A stretch of DNA of 64,000 nucleotides, taken from contig OX104120.1 in NCBI GenBank assembly GCA_944474755.1, positions 45,178,067-45,242,066 on the forward strand, given 5' to 3'. The notes beneath the pieces were generated by a model. That model saw only the letters and a program-made list of their open reading frames with translations. It did not search any database and was not told the origin of the DNA. The DNA comes from Limnoperna fortunei (Eukaryota > Mollusca > Bivalvia > Mytilida > Modiolidae). Made by a program: the position numbers and the translations under genes. Shown one piece after another: positions 1-11,947 of this stretch. The first letter of the stretch is position 1. Every line of letters starts with the position of its first letter.

Positions 1-1255
1 TTTCGTGGTAGGTTCCGTTTGTCATCCTGTCTGTGCAGTCTGTATTAGACCTACTGCTGTAGGGATAAAGAACTGTTTCATTTTTGCAGCAATAGACGGG
101 TATGTGTTGTCCTATTTCAGGCCTCCACTTTGTTGTATTAAACGAGTGTATGTTTGACTCGACACCACAACATTTAGCCTAAAACCAATATAAAGCGAGC
201 TATTAAATGAATAGGAATTAGTGTTGCTGTAGAAACTGTGTCACGACTTGACAGTAAATTTACTGTTTTATTCATTGTAAACTCTTTTTTTAAACTTTTT
301 TGAATTGTGTCGACACAAATATTTAGCTTCGAAGATATAAGTAAACATGACATGATGTTTTTGAATGATTTTTGGTCTTCCCTAATAAGCGATATTATTA
401 GTTTAATTTGATAGAAATCGCAGACGCATATTTGAGTATGGAAAAAAACTTGTTCTTGAAAGATATAACGCAAATTTTTGACACTAAAATATAGTTAAAA
501 TATGATTTTTGAAAAGTAAATCTAAGATATTATTCTCTACTTAATCTATAATTTATCATGCATGTAAGCAGTATATAAGCTACATTGTAGAGTAATCACC
601 TTAATAAACAGTGTATTCCATCCTACTGACGCTGCTGAAGACTCTCCCATTGAGTTGTCGGGATACTGATATCTGGTGATCTCAGATTTAATTTCGGATG
701 TTAGTTGCTCGGAAACCTTTCCAACGCATGAACATTTTAGATAAGATAACTGAAACGACTTATAACACCTTTTACAACTAGACCATTTTATACCAACGTC
801 TAGTAAATTGACAAATATTGTAGTGTATTAATAAAGATTTATAGGCCGCAATTTGACAAACATGATTATTGTAATGCAAAAGACCGTTTACAAGTGGAAA
901 ATCATTCTTCTTTAATGATTTCTGCTTCCATAATAGTAACTCTGAAGTGAACAGATTCAAACATTATATTAATATACAAAAAAATAACCTATTTCGGTAA
1001 TGTCGGTATGTGCATTACGTAGTTGCCAACTATGCGTGGATTGCCAGCTTTCCTGTTGATGACCATTTTTTTTTTACTTTTTAGGTATTAAGGCTTTTTT
1101 CCAATAAAAACCATGTTATAGATGAAAGTGGTGTCATACTCAAAACGTGTCACGTAAACAAAATAATCATCTGTACTTACATGTGTATGTACTTTTTCCC
1201 AGAGCACTATCTGTGTAGCACTTGCAATCAAGACGATTCCCAGGAAAACTAAAAC
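1..1255 (-). CDS. Gamma tetraspanin module of the damaged copy, partial at both ends
   Basis: Exons are 1181-1255 (helix 3, VLVFLGIVLIASATQIVLW), 600-716 (VSEQLTSEIK to SVGWNTLFIK) and 178 running off the window start (AKCCGVES, IPVYCCKNE, TDCTDRMTNGTYH). Each aligns exon for exon with the two complete gamma modules, with the same phases and acceptor positions. The window ends about two bases before the expected donor. The 46-nt entry exon and the 243-nt helix-1/2 exon, which should lie upstream, are absent between 1256 and 2083. Helix 4 and the tail lie outside the window. Confidence 0.8.
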
Positions 1256-2083
1256 CTATAAAAATGTATAAAAAACAAATAGCAGCAATAAGTTAACTTA
1301 TCCGTTGCAAAATCCGTATTACAAACAAAGATTCCAAAGCGTTTGATGCAACTTAAAAAAGTAAATTTTTTTCCAAATATTTTGTAATTAAAGTTGTTTT
1401 ACTTTCGATGTTTGCAAACGTAAATAAATATTAACATTTCTTTCGTTATTTATATTCTATTTTGATATTTAAATAAGAAATAACTTAATATTAATATTGT
1501 GAAAAGGAGAAAGCAAAACAACTTGACTAACGAAAAGATTATCAAATTGCATCATAATATATAAGATAAATAAATGTAGATGTGAAACAAACTTTTGAAT
1601 GACTAACATCCGAAACAAAATAATTGCTAAAGTTTAACCTGTCCCAAAAATATATTACTTTATCAAAATATGTTATGTATAGATATAATAAGTATCCGTT
1701 GAGATGGCATTATGTACATTAAAAAGAAAATGACGTGTATGTTGAAGTGCTTTTAACAAATTGATTGTAAATTGATTTTACACTAAATTCGTAAAAAGCC
1801 TTTTTTATTCGTTCCATACTATTTACGTGAATAATTATGCTGCTTCTATATATTATATATTTACTATTCGCTCAATAAGGGCAAATAATCTTCTCAATTT
1901 TACGAGATATTAGTATATTTATAAAAATTAAAAACACTTTTCTAGGATTTATATTTAAATTTGATACCGTGTAATAACTATTTTTTGTCAAATTAGAGCT
2001 AGAAACAATAAAGCAGTTTGGTAATTGTTTTTCTGAGAAAATGACCAAAACATTTTTTGTATAAAAGTAAATGCAGTTATTAC

Positions 2084-4589
2084 CGTAGTTCGATATGATC
2101 CATTACCATAATTATAGTCTAGGGTATGTGTATCGTCATATGTTTCTGATGGATAAGCGAATATTTCGATTGCATTCTCATAACAGAAAATGATTCTTCG
2201 TACAGATCCGTCAAATGTGTCTGTAATATTATTTACTCCACAACAGTCCAACTGAAACAACCAACAATTAAAATATGTAAAAACATTTCCTAATGAGAGA
2301 TAAATTCAGTCTTATGATATAAAACAATACATTGTACATAAAGGTAAATAAATACTTAATGATTGCAACAAAATCACTAGAGCACTTGTTTAAAATAATT
2401 GTATAAAAAACACACCCAGTTTCCAGCTGAAAAAATTTATACAATTTACGTGATTACATAGAATTAAGTGAGCTCCACTCTACATCTGCCATTTTTCCAC
2501 CATCAAATTACCTGAATATGACGAAAAAGTTGCATGTGTCATTTCATGTTTGGTTGATTCACGTTTTATTTACAATTACAAAACCCTGACATACTTAGCT
2601 AGAAAATTCCCGGGCTAAATTTTAATATGACTTCAAACCTTTAAAATATCAACCAATTAACAAAAAGGTACAATTAAATAAGTAAACTTCATGGAGGGTC
2701 CGTATACGGAATCTCTCCTGTGAACTGAATTTTTTCCGAGAACTGGAAACTTTTGTTTTCATGTCACATAACCATGTGCAAATTTAAAATACTGAATACA
2801 TAAAGGCTTGTTAGCAGTAAAGATGCAATTTAAATGCTTTATTTAGAGTTAACATAAAGCGCTACAAATACATATTTTAATTCTTTATTACTGTTATAAA
2901 TATGTAAACGCTATTTTTAATTAAAACAAGATTTGTAATAGAGATAGTTAATGTGTTTTGCTATCCGCATTATTTAAAACTGCATAACCTTAAATTTGTA
3001 ATTTCAAATTACCGCTTGAATCATAGTGTTCCATTGAGTTGTGATATCAAAGCTACTGTACATGTACTTGTAGTATCCTTTTTGTTGTATATTAAGTTGC
3101 AACTGTAATTCGTTGTTTATCTGCAATATTTGTTGAAAGACAAACAAATGAACTTTTTTGCCATACATTATAAAAAAGTGTTTACGGGTTATTGGTTATG
3201 TTCCTTATTCAGCTACGGAACATATATTTTATGTCGTGTTAGATTACTTGTAAGAAGTGTGTTTTGAAGATGCATAATGTTTCTAGCTAAATTTGTGTTA
3301 TAGATGTTGACGGCATATTATTGTATTTCACATATTTGAACAAAGTTACAGACGGTATTTTGATCGACTTTTTGACATATGTTGCTCTATGTTAATATTA
3401 TACGAAAAATGCATTCGTAATTTATGCTAAAAGATAAAACTTGATGCCAGGTTTTATAGCTGTGGTTTCTTTAATCTGAGAAGTTTAGAAATCTATACCT
3501 ACTTTATCTTGAAGAACAATCCATGTTAATAAATATGCAATTCCTGGAATATGAAAAGTTATGGACAAAACGGTACTCTAAAAAATCAACAAATGAATGT
3601 TGAAATAGTTTATACGTTAAATTTCTAACATTCATACTTATGAATTATTGCAAAGTCAATACATGTTTATAAATAAAATTCGTATTTCAAATATATGATT
3701 CTGATATATCCACACATACAGATTATACGTGTATCACGTTTCTCTGACAAATATTGAAAAGTATTCATAAAGATGATGGTTTACATAAGACAATATTATA
3801 GTCATGATTTTAGTTGGACGTCCATTTCTGAGATTGTAGACGACTTATAAAGACTCCATGATATATTTTAATATTTTATAATAATGTAAGATTTGAAGAA
3901 AGGAACAGGTAGCTATAGTAAGGTAATACCGTTAAAAGTAGTTTTTGTGACTTTTTCCATGAACCAAAAAGTCCCAAGACAGAAATAACAATCGTTGCAA
4001 TGCCTAAGACGATGGACGATGCAGCCAAACCGATTATAATATCATATAAATATAAGTTGTAAAATTGTAGTCTGTAATATATATCTTGTAATGCGCCGTC
4101 TGTTATGAAATTATTTCCAACGATAGTAAGACCAATGGCAAGTAGTCCTATTCCAAACATCTGCAAAAACATTGTGATTTGATGGTTTATTCACTAGTTG
4201 ATAAAAAGACGAATGATTCTTGTGAAAACACAATGAAGCTAGGTTTGACCAGAAATAATCGTAGTTATTCCATTAATAATTCACCGGTATTTAAATTTAA
4301 ATCTTCTTATTTGAATATAATAATTATTATTTTTACTAATAAACAATAATGTAGAATTTTACTTCTGATAGATATGTTATATACCATTAAAATATAAATT
4401 TAGACTTTAAACTTGTTGAATTAAAACAATGATCATCATTTAACTGTTGTGTATAAAATTCCTTTTAAAAGAATAAGGTAGGGTATTTAACTACATTAAT
4501 TAATGTCAATTTTCAACATTGAACCATGACTGTTTGTACTTACAAACGACGATAGTTTGATACAAACAGCCATAAATACAATTTTCGAT
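2084..4589 (-). CDS. Beta tetraspanin module of the damaged copy, lacking its last two exons
   Basis: Exons are 4544-4589, 3930-4160, 3503-3577, 3013-3120 and 2084-2251. The 46-nt entry exon encodes SKIVFMAVCIKLSSF. Exon 2 starts MFGIGLLAIG and carries helices 1-2 with the small loop, and exon 3 is helix 3. The large loop has TTQWNTMIQA, then LDCCGVNN, one further Cys in IIFCYEN, and N-I-T and N-G-S sequons. The expected 84-nt helix-4 exon (with the partner Cys) and the tail exon are not found downstream, so this module ends after the large loop. Compared with the intact beta module at 26-34 kb, the helix exons have the same lengths, while the loop exons differ (108 against 96 nt and 168 against 174 nt). 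Confidence 0.82.
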
Positions 4590-5010
4590 CTGAAAATACA
4601 AAATAAATGAACTAAAATGTTGTCGAGAGAATATATGTCTGGTTGAAACACTATCCGGTAGAGCAAGTTATAACTCGTGCAAAAAATTTAAAAATCGGTC
4701 TACAACCGTGTGAAATATGTTAACACTTTGATGTAAAAAATAAGACTTCTATGCAGTTTGGGCTCTAAATTCTATACTAAGCGGCTTAAAAATCGTTAAC
4801 ATTATACTTGTTGCAAGAATAAACATACAAATGCGTGAGTACATTTATGTGTCATTTTTCGTCTGAACATTACGTTTATTATCGTGAAGATTTTGGTTTC
4901 AATAATTTTCGATCACATTTTGTTTCTAAAAAAGCTACTGATGAAATAAACTTAAAAAATCAATATGCGATTAAACGATAAGCATATGTATAATCATTGT
5001 AAGTACTTAC

Positions 5011-8000
5011 TGTTTGAAAAACTAATACGTTTCGAAAAATACCAAGCCCTAAATTACAAAGAAGAAAATTCTTCCTGTTGGAAATTCTTTCGCCAGTCGT
5101 TTTTACTTTTATTTTTCGGTAGATATACTCAACAGCTGTAATAGAGACAGCCTAAAATAAATAGTATATTTTTTTGAGGAAGACAAAGAAAAAAATAATA
5201 TAAAAAAAACTTAATAATGACGTATTTTTATTACAATGATAGTGTAGTCCAACTATTATCTTGCTAGCAATAACGATAATAATAGGAGTGATATGAATTT
5301 GACACTTGCAACAGTAATGACGTATATGTAATACAAACCTTAATAGATTTCGTCACATTCATTTGATAATAAAGGAAACACATATACAGAATTACGTTCA
5401 ACACTCAAGTTCTTCTGTCCAATAACTAACTTTATATTTATTACATTGTACATTTTGGTAGTGCTTGTTTTCTGTTTGTAAATACTAATTGTAACAATTT
5501 TTAACACATGGGACAAAGCAAGCAAATAATTGTATATTCCAGATAGTAAATACCAACCTGACATACTACACAAGTTACTATCAAACCAAAATAAGTATAA
5601 ATGTAAATGTAACTTCCTAGCTTTTCTATGAAAACATCATAACACCCAATTGTCAAATACACCCAGACACTTGTGGAGCCATGACATCCAAGCTTAAAAT
5701 GTACAAAAATTAATCTTTAATGTCACGAAAGCAATATTAGTTATGACATGAATACGGCAAAAATACATGTACTTATATTGTAAATATAAATGTCCAATAT
5801 ACAAACATGTATAGGTAGAAAAAGAAAGCCTTACATGAAGTAACCAAAGTGCGATTGAACCGTTCCTTTGTAGGGATCGTTAACTTAAACGCTTTTTTAT
5901 AGTTCAATACTGTGCTGATCATAAATATACCTTTAAACGAAAAAAAACATCATAATGTTTTCCTTAAATATCTTTTTTTCAAGTGAAAATGTATGTCTAA
6001 TAGTTGAATTAAACTCCTGTAGTTGATTTCACAAAAAGTCGTAAGTGTTAAATCCATCGAAGGTGTTGGAAGATCAAAACGAAATCCAGTGTGACATCGG
6101 CACGTACAATTGTTTGTGAATAGCACTGCAAATGATGACGGTTTCTCTTACTTGGCCTGTTTGGGTCAGCAGCATTGGTACTGCTGTATAAAAGATATAT
6201 ATGATAAGATAAATGTGGCTTATTCTGTTATAATGATTATACATGTAGTTGTTTCGCGACTGCTACAACATACAAGACACATCTTCAGGAACGTAGTCTA
6301 CAAAAACGATTTTTTAATTGTTTTTCTGAGGTACACATTGAACCACTAGCTTTTGTTTAAGAGAAAAGTATGCTATCTTTGACGCTAATTAATAGCTTTT
6401 CTTTAAACTGCAGCCTAGGTGTCGACACTTTTGGCGAACGCAATGATATGATTTGGGAAACCAATACCAAGGACCTTGACAATAAATCCACACCAACTTT
6501 ATCGCATCTCGATACAGTAGTTATAACACTATACATGCTTCCTTCCATAAACCTTTCAAGGAAACATTTTAAATCAAGACAACGCTTAGACGTACACATA
6601 TTGAGCTCATGATGACTTTCTAGACAACTAGTACATAGAACGTTTCCAATTAACTTTAAAAAATAACTTAGAAAGATTTGTTAGCAAACAGTGCCACAAT
6701 ATCTGCAACAAGTTCAATAGCGATTTTATATAAAAAAATTAGTAAGACTGCATTCGCGGATTGTTCTTTAAAATAATAAAAGCGACGAGCTGCAGTCATT
6801 GGGATGACCATATTTTTAATAGAAAATATAATGTCAATTATAATTAGATTTGTGTTTAAGGCAACTCCTTTACATGTAGTCATTCCCATATGTTTACAAC
6901 CAACCGTAAGCACCGTTCAGAATTATAAAACAATTCACATTGTTACTTAATTTCTGGTGTCTGGAATAAAATTATTAAAACGTTATAGTTATTGCTGAGA
7001 GCATTATATTAAAAAATGCTTACTTTTTCAACAAAATCTGGGAATATGGTGTATTGATACGTCCATAAAAGCCTTATGTTATTAAAATTATGGTAACCCT
7101 CGTCATATGATCTGGAATATTGATCATGTCTTTTTGCCAAATAAAATCTCTGAAAAAAGCTGAAGATAATTAGAATTTCAATTTACTTTACATCTGGACA
7201 CGTAACAAACGACTGCACAAAGCAGTAATTTTTCAATTTATATTTTTAATACTATTACTACTCCTGTGACAAATAATTGTAAATATTTTGTTCAACACCC
7301 AGTTTGGTTGCACTCAATCTATTATTATCATTTAAATATTTTAACATAAAATAATTTACATCCACGAATTTAAACAAAGCGTCGTCCAGTTTTGAATAAA
7401 TCTAGTTAACTAGCTGTGTTAAGTATGGAGAAATACGTTAGAGTTATCTTTCTTTGCATACTATTACAGTGACGTACATACCGGTAAAATCAGAGTTCCA
7501 TATTGATTTTACCTGAACGGGTTTGACTGGTTATTTTATAGTCAGGTGTTCTCTATTAGTTGGGCACCTGGACATTGAATGGAAAGGATGTGCTAAAGAA
7601 GCACATGGTGGAAAATATAGGAACTGGTGAATGCTACCAGAGTTTATATATTCAAAAAAGGATTGATCAGTTCAGGAGATTTCCTGGATATAAAACTCAC
7701 CAGGGTATCAGTAAACCCACAGGTAAATTCCATATAGACTCAGCCCCACCCTATTGAGTGCACGTTAAAAAATGGCGCGTGTGATATCTATATGAAAGTT
7801 TATTAACGTTTGTGTTATTTGCGTGGATATGGCGGAAACGGTTCTAAAATTGTAAATAACAAAATAACGGTATTAAAATGGTCTTTTGTTCCTTTCACAG
7901 GGGACTGGTTTATGGACTAATTTAAGTGTTGCCCACTTTGGTTTGCGTAAGAGGGTCTATAGGAGAAAAGAGAGACCCACTCATAAAACTAATAACATTA

Positions 8001-11000
8001 GAAAGACGTTACAAATAGAAAGCTGTTGTACATAAAATCCAGCTTTGGCATATACACATATTGAGTAGACACGTCGTTCAGCAAAGTTAGGAAAATAGAT
8101 GGCTATAAAGTTATTTGACGAAGAGTTCTGAATACCAGTAGTCGTAAAGTCAATTTAATTATTTATGGAAATACATTTTGGACTTGACAGATTATTACAG
8201 TCATTGATTAACGTTGTAGCAGGCGTGGAAAGAGTATACTGGACTGTGATAAACATTTTCTTTATTTTATATTTTTAGTTTTGTATTATTTATTTTCTTT
8301 AGTTTCATTTTGTGTCGATGTGTTGTGAGATAGTAGTAACGTGTGCATATTGTTCTTTTGTTTCATGTTGGGTCGATTCCTTAGCGAGGTAGTGGTGAAG
8401 GCTGTATAATGTTGTTCTTCTGTTTCAAAGTTGTATTTATTAAAAGTGAATTTTTATTTAGCTTTTCATTTACGCCGACTGATCAATCTATAGAAATTTA
8501 ATTTTCAAAAAAAGAAACCAACGGAGTGAAAGTCACTTCGTTACAAGCTGCTACTTTCAGAGTGACTTTCTTCTTATGATTTTTTTAAATTTATTTTTGT
8601 TTATGTAATTTTTATTATTGTCTTCCCTGAGTGAGTTCTTATTTCATTATACATATACATCATCATTTCCATATAGGTTTAATTTATACAAAATGCGATT
8701 ACGGTTTTTCAAAACAAAGGACAACATACATGACCAAAGAATAATTATTGTAATAACTATACCAGCAAACTAAATTTAAGTGGTGGCCTCGGTTAAGGTA
8801 GTTCGTCTACCATTGATCACTAGGTCTATTAATACTGAGGTTGCATGTTCTAGTCTTATTTCGGGCAGGGTAAACTTGACTCCAATCTTAATTGACAAGG
8901 ATTGCCAGTTTTCCTACCGACGGTGGAGAGTTTTCTCCTGGTACTTCGGCTTCCTCCACAATTAAACTTGACGCCATGATATAGCCGAGATATTGCCATT
9001 CAAACAAACAAAATTTAAGTCAGCTTTTATTGTCTTATAGGAGGTTAATATTTTATACAATGCAAAAAAACGAAAAGATATCACGAACATAAATTATACT
9101 GATGTTGTTCTAGAGTATACATTTAATCATAAGCGTAAGTTTTAAAGAAAAGTATCTTTTAGTATAATACACAAAATAAGTTGACACTAAAATTTTGATA
9201 TACTTATTCTTAAAATTAGCACATCCAGGTCCCTTTATAATTAATGCGCATTTCATGGGTATTTTCATAATATTAAAGAGAGAAAAAAATTAATGTTACT
9301 CGGTCAATAAGTCAGTGAATTAAAATGCCCAATCTGTCTAAAGTGTCAGTTGAAGTTACACATCCCACTTGCATAGATACATGTACCCGTAGATAATAAA
9401 GTAAGTCTTAAAACTTACCTCTCTATAAACAATCGCAAATAAAACAAGATAAAGAATGTTAACAATAATCAACACTGATCTCAGCGCAACATTCTGAAAT
9501 AAAACGATAAGCAAGTTGGAATATTTTTGTAATAAGATGATGGTCTACAATTAATTGTGTCTTGTATTTGTACAATAAATTTTGTTCAAAAGCAAACATG
9601 CATATTGTTCAATATCCTTTATTGTCAATCATAAAAGTTTATTAAATATGATGCATTTGCTTGGTTGTGACGTTTTTATTTTTGTTGACTTTGTGATGAG
9701 AAATATGCTATTGATTTTGTTACGTGATATAGTTTGTTGAAAAAGATTGCGCTGAAGTTTCACACATATAGTTAATTTTTCTTTATTCTCTAATATAAAG
9801 TTGGCATTATCCAGATATAGTTTTACTGTTTGGAATTATGGTTTTATAATCGTTTTAGCATCTAAATGTTTTAGCTTACAATAGTTTTAGTTAACTAAAT
9901 CTCGTATGCTTTTTACAAAAAGAAATGCATACATAGAATATTATTATACTTGATCTGCTCGTGTTTTTCAGGGGTTTTACTTAATTAAAAGTGACAAATG
10001 TCTCTTTTAAATAGTACATATTGTAATTCTTACTTACAATAGTCAACATATACATGTTTCTCGTGAATGCACCGTACCACCCAAATAAACCTGTCGTCAC
10101 ATCAAGAACAAATACACAAATCAATGAACATACAAGACAATATACAGCTGTACCATATGGAATTCCGTTAATATTGTAGTTGTTTACCACTTTGATTACG
10201 GAGCTGTCCAGTATATCATCACCAGCCTTTATATAAATTGACATCATTACAAAGCCCAGTGCAAGTGCCTGTCATAAGATTATAACAATTTTTATATCTT
10301 TTTAATTTCTGTTTGGTAACAATTTACCATTTAACACAATCGTTTCCTTATATTTGCGCTTACCATCGGAAGTTGTTTTGTAAAATATGGAAGCAAAATT
10401 GGTCCAACAATTATCTGGTTAGCTTGTTTACATATTAACCACAATAGAAGAAACAGAAATGAAATATATTGATACAATAGTTACTTATTTAAAGGGAATT
10501 ATGATATTGTGGCCAGAGCCAAAGGCGAATGTATTATCAATGCTGAAGGCAATACCACAGTCCCGAGTGATGTCAAGTATTGTGACAATTCCAGCTACAT
10601 GTATATAAGCAACTATTTAATTAATTTAATTGAATAATTAGAAACGTGTTCAAAACGGTTTTATTTGTAGTTGTTTGTGGTACGATTTTAATGTGAGAGT
10701 CATGATATATTATTTTCCGGTATTTATACACTGTTAGGTTTAAAATTTACAGGTTTTAAAATAAGCAGCTTGTGTTGTTTGGAATTAACGCGATGGGAAT
10801 TATCATTGCGTAATAATGCCGTAGTGTCAAATTACTGCAGATTACATACATATAATACCAGTTGACATTGCTTTAATAAATTAAAACAAGCCTAATTTTA
10901 CTAATTTTAATCATTAAACTATACAGAATTTGTATACACAAATAAAAAAGTAATCAATATAATTTGTTTTCTAAACTTAAATCTGCTAATCCTGTAATAT

Positions 11001-11947
11001 CTCTTCACCAGACAACTTGAAGTTTTTATTGGGTGTGCGAGTCTTACATTCTGTGTTTGTGTAGTCTTCGTGTTTGAATCGCGTTGTATATGTTTGTCTA
11101 AATCCAGATTTGTAATCGTGTAATCGTCCCTTGATTTCTGGCTATTCTTGTTTTGGCAGTTACCTGGATATTTCTTTTCTCACGTATAGTTAATACCAGG
11201 GTATTCTAGCAATCTATTACATTATTAGCTTTCCCGACTTTAAATTCATGGCCCTTTTTAAAAGTACTACTATGTGCTGTGCCAATTGCTGACTTTCTTT
11301 CTTTTTTGATGGATAAATATATGTTTACAATTTTTGCATCATTAGTATCAATGAGATAACTGTCATACACGAACCAATCAAATGAATAAAGTGACTTAAT
11401 GACATACTAAATCGTGTACATTATTTTATTAAAAATACAAAATGTTGATCACATGTACGAGAACGCTTTTCGGACCCTTGCAGGAATGTTCTATTGCCAT
11501 GTAAGGCTGGCTTACAAGTTTCACCTAAATAAGTAACACTAAAAAAGCAAGTAGACCCTTTTCATATGAAAATCACCCTACCTATTCTACAAATGTAATG
11601 ACGAAGTGTATGTAGATTAATTAGTTTAATTTTTTTGTTTTTATACTCATCATCATCGTCCCGTTTATAAATCTGTTGTAAAATCAATCTATCTATTTAA
11701 TTTCGTAACGTTCTAATAACATGTACAAATCATTTTTGCAACGATTCATGTTAACAGTAGCACTATAATCAGTTTGATTTATTATGATTGCTTTTATTTT
11801 AAAACGGAAGTGGTTGAAAGTTTAAAGATGAGGGTGTGAATTAGGTTATTTAATTCAAGATTTAAAATTACTTACCCGAGTTATTAGTGATGCAGTCATT
11901 AAAATATTCACTGATATGGTAAAATGTCTACGTTTAATTCTCGCCAT
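5011..11947 (-). CDS. Alpha tetraspanin module of the damaged copy
   Basis: Exons are 11876-11947, 10038-10268, 9419-9493, 7024-7149, 5558-5692 and 5011-5151, together 780 nt or 260 codons with no stop. The start MARIKRRHFTISVNIL aligns with MPKIQRGRFTISVNIL of the other copy. Exon 2 encodes IYIKAGDDILDSSVIKVVNN and helix 2; exon 3 is helix 3. The large loop begins RFYLAKRHDQYS and continues LGCHGSTSVW...GCYDVF, again without CCG. Helix 4 runs into exon 6 (AVSITAVEYIYRK). Exon 6 is 141 nt instead of 155 nt and ends in phase 0 at a GTAAGT donor, so it no longer matches the phase of the beta entry exon. Unspliced, the frame runs 17 codons into the intron before TGA, which would give a stand-alone four-helix protein. 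Confidence 0.82.
8782..9010 (+). mobile_element. tRNA-derived SINE, diverged copy
   Basis: This is the same family as the element at 30487: tggcctcggttaagg head, gattgccagttttcctacc body and caaacaaaca tail. The target duplication aaatttaagt lies at 8772-8781 and 9011-9020. The head has lost parts of the A box, so it is probably inactive. It lies between alpha exons 3 and 4 of the damaged gene. Confidence 0.82.
11023..11170 (+). mobile_element. Possible relic of the same element's 3' region
   Basis: Short diverged matches (tttttattggg, gatttgtaatcg, tgtcta-atcc, cccttgatttctggct) resemble the terminal region of the 61846 element. The similarity is weak. Confidence 0.35.

Larger units (their letters stand above)
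1..11947 (-). pseudogene. Third array gene: damaged three-module tetraspanin copy, 3' end outside window
   Basis: This copy keeps the order alpha (11947-5011), beta (4589-2084), gamma (1255 to beyond 1), but appears damaged. The alpha module ends 14 nt shorter than its homologue, so joining it to the 46-nt beta entry exon shifts frame and reaches a stop in beta exon 2. Between 2083 and 1256 I find no beta helix-4 exon, beta tail exon, gamma 46-nt exon or gamma helix-1/2 exon; the stretch is AT-rich with no long frame. Individual exons are otherwise open with good splice sites, so decay is recent or the copy still makes shorter products. Beta to gamma would splice phase 0 to phase 0. An assembly collapse could mimic the missing exons. 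Pseudogene status is inference. Confidence 0.6.

Noticed and set aside
1035..1066. Short match to the SINE body (ggattgccagctttcct)
   Set aside because: Too short and isolated to call an element, though it may be an old remnant.
6357..6913. Several 80-codon frames on both strands
   Set aside because: They overlap each other, have no recognisable motif and lie in an alpha intron; typical of chance frames.
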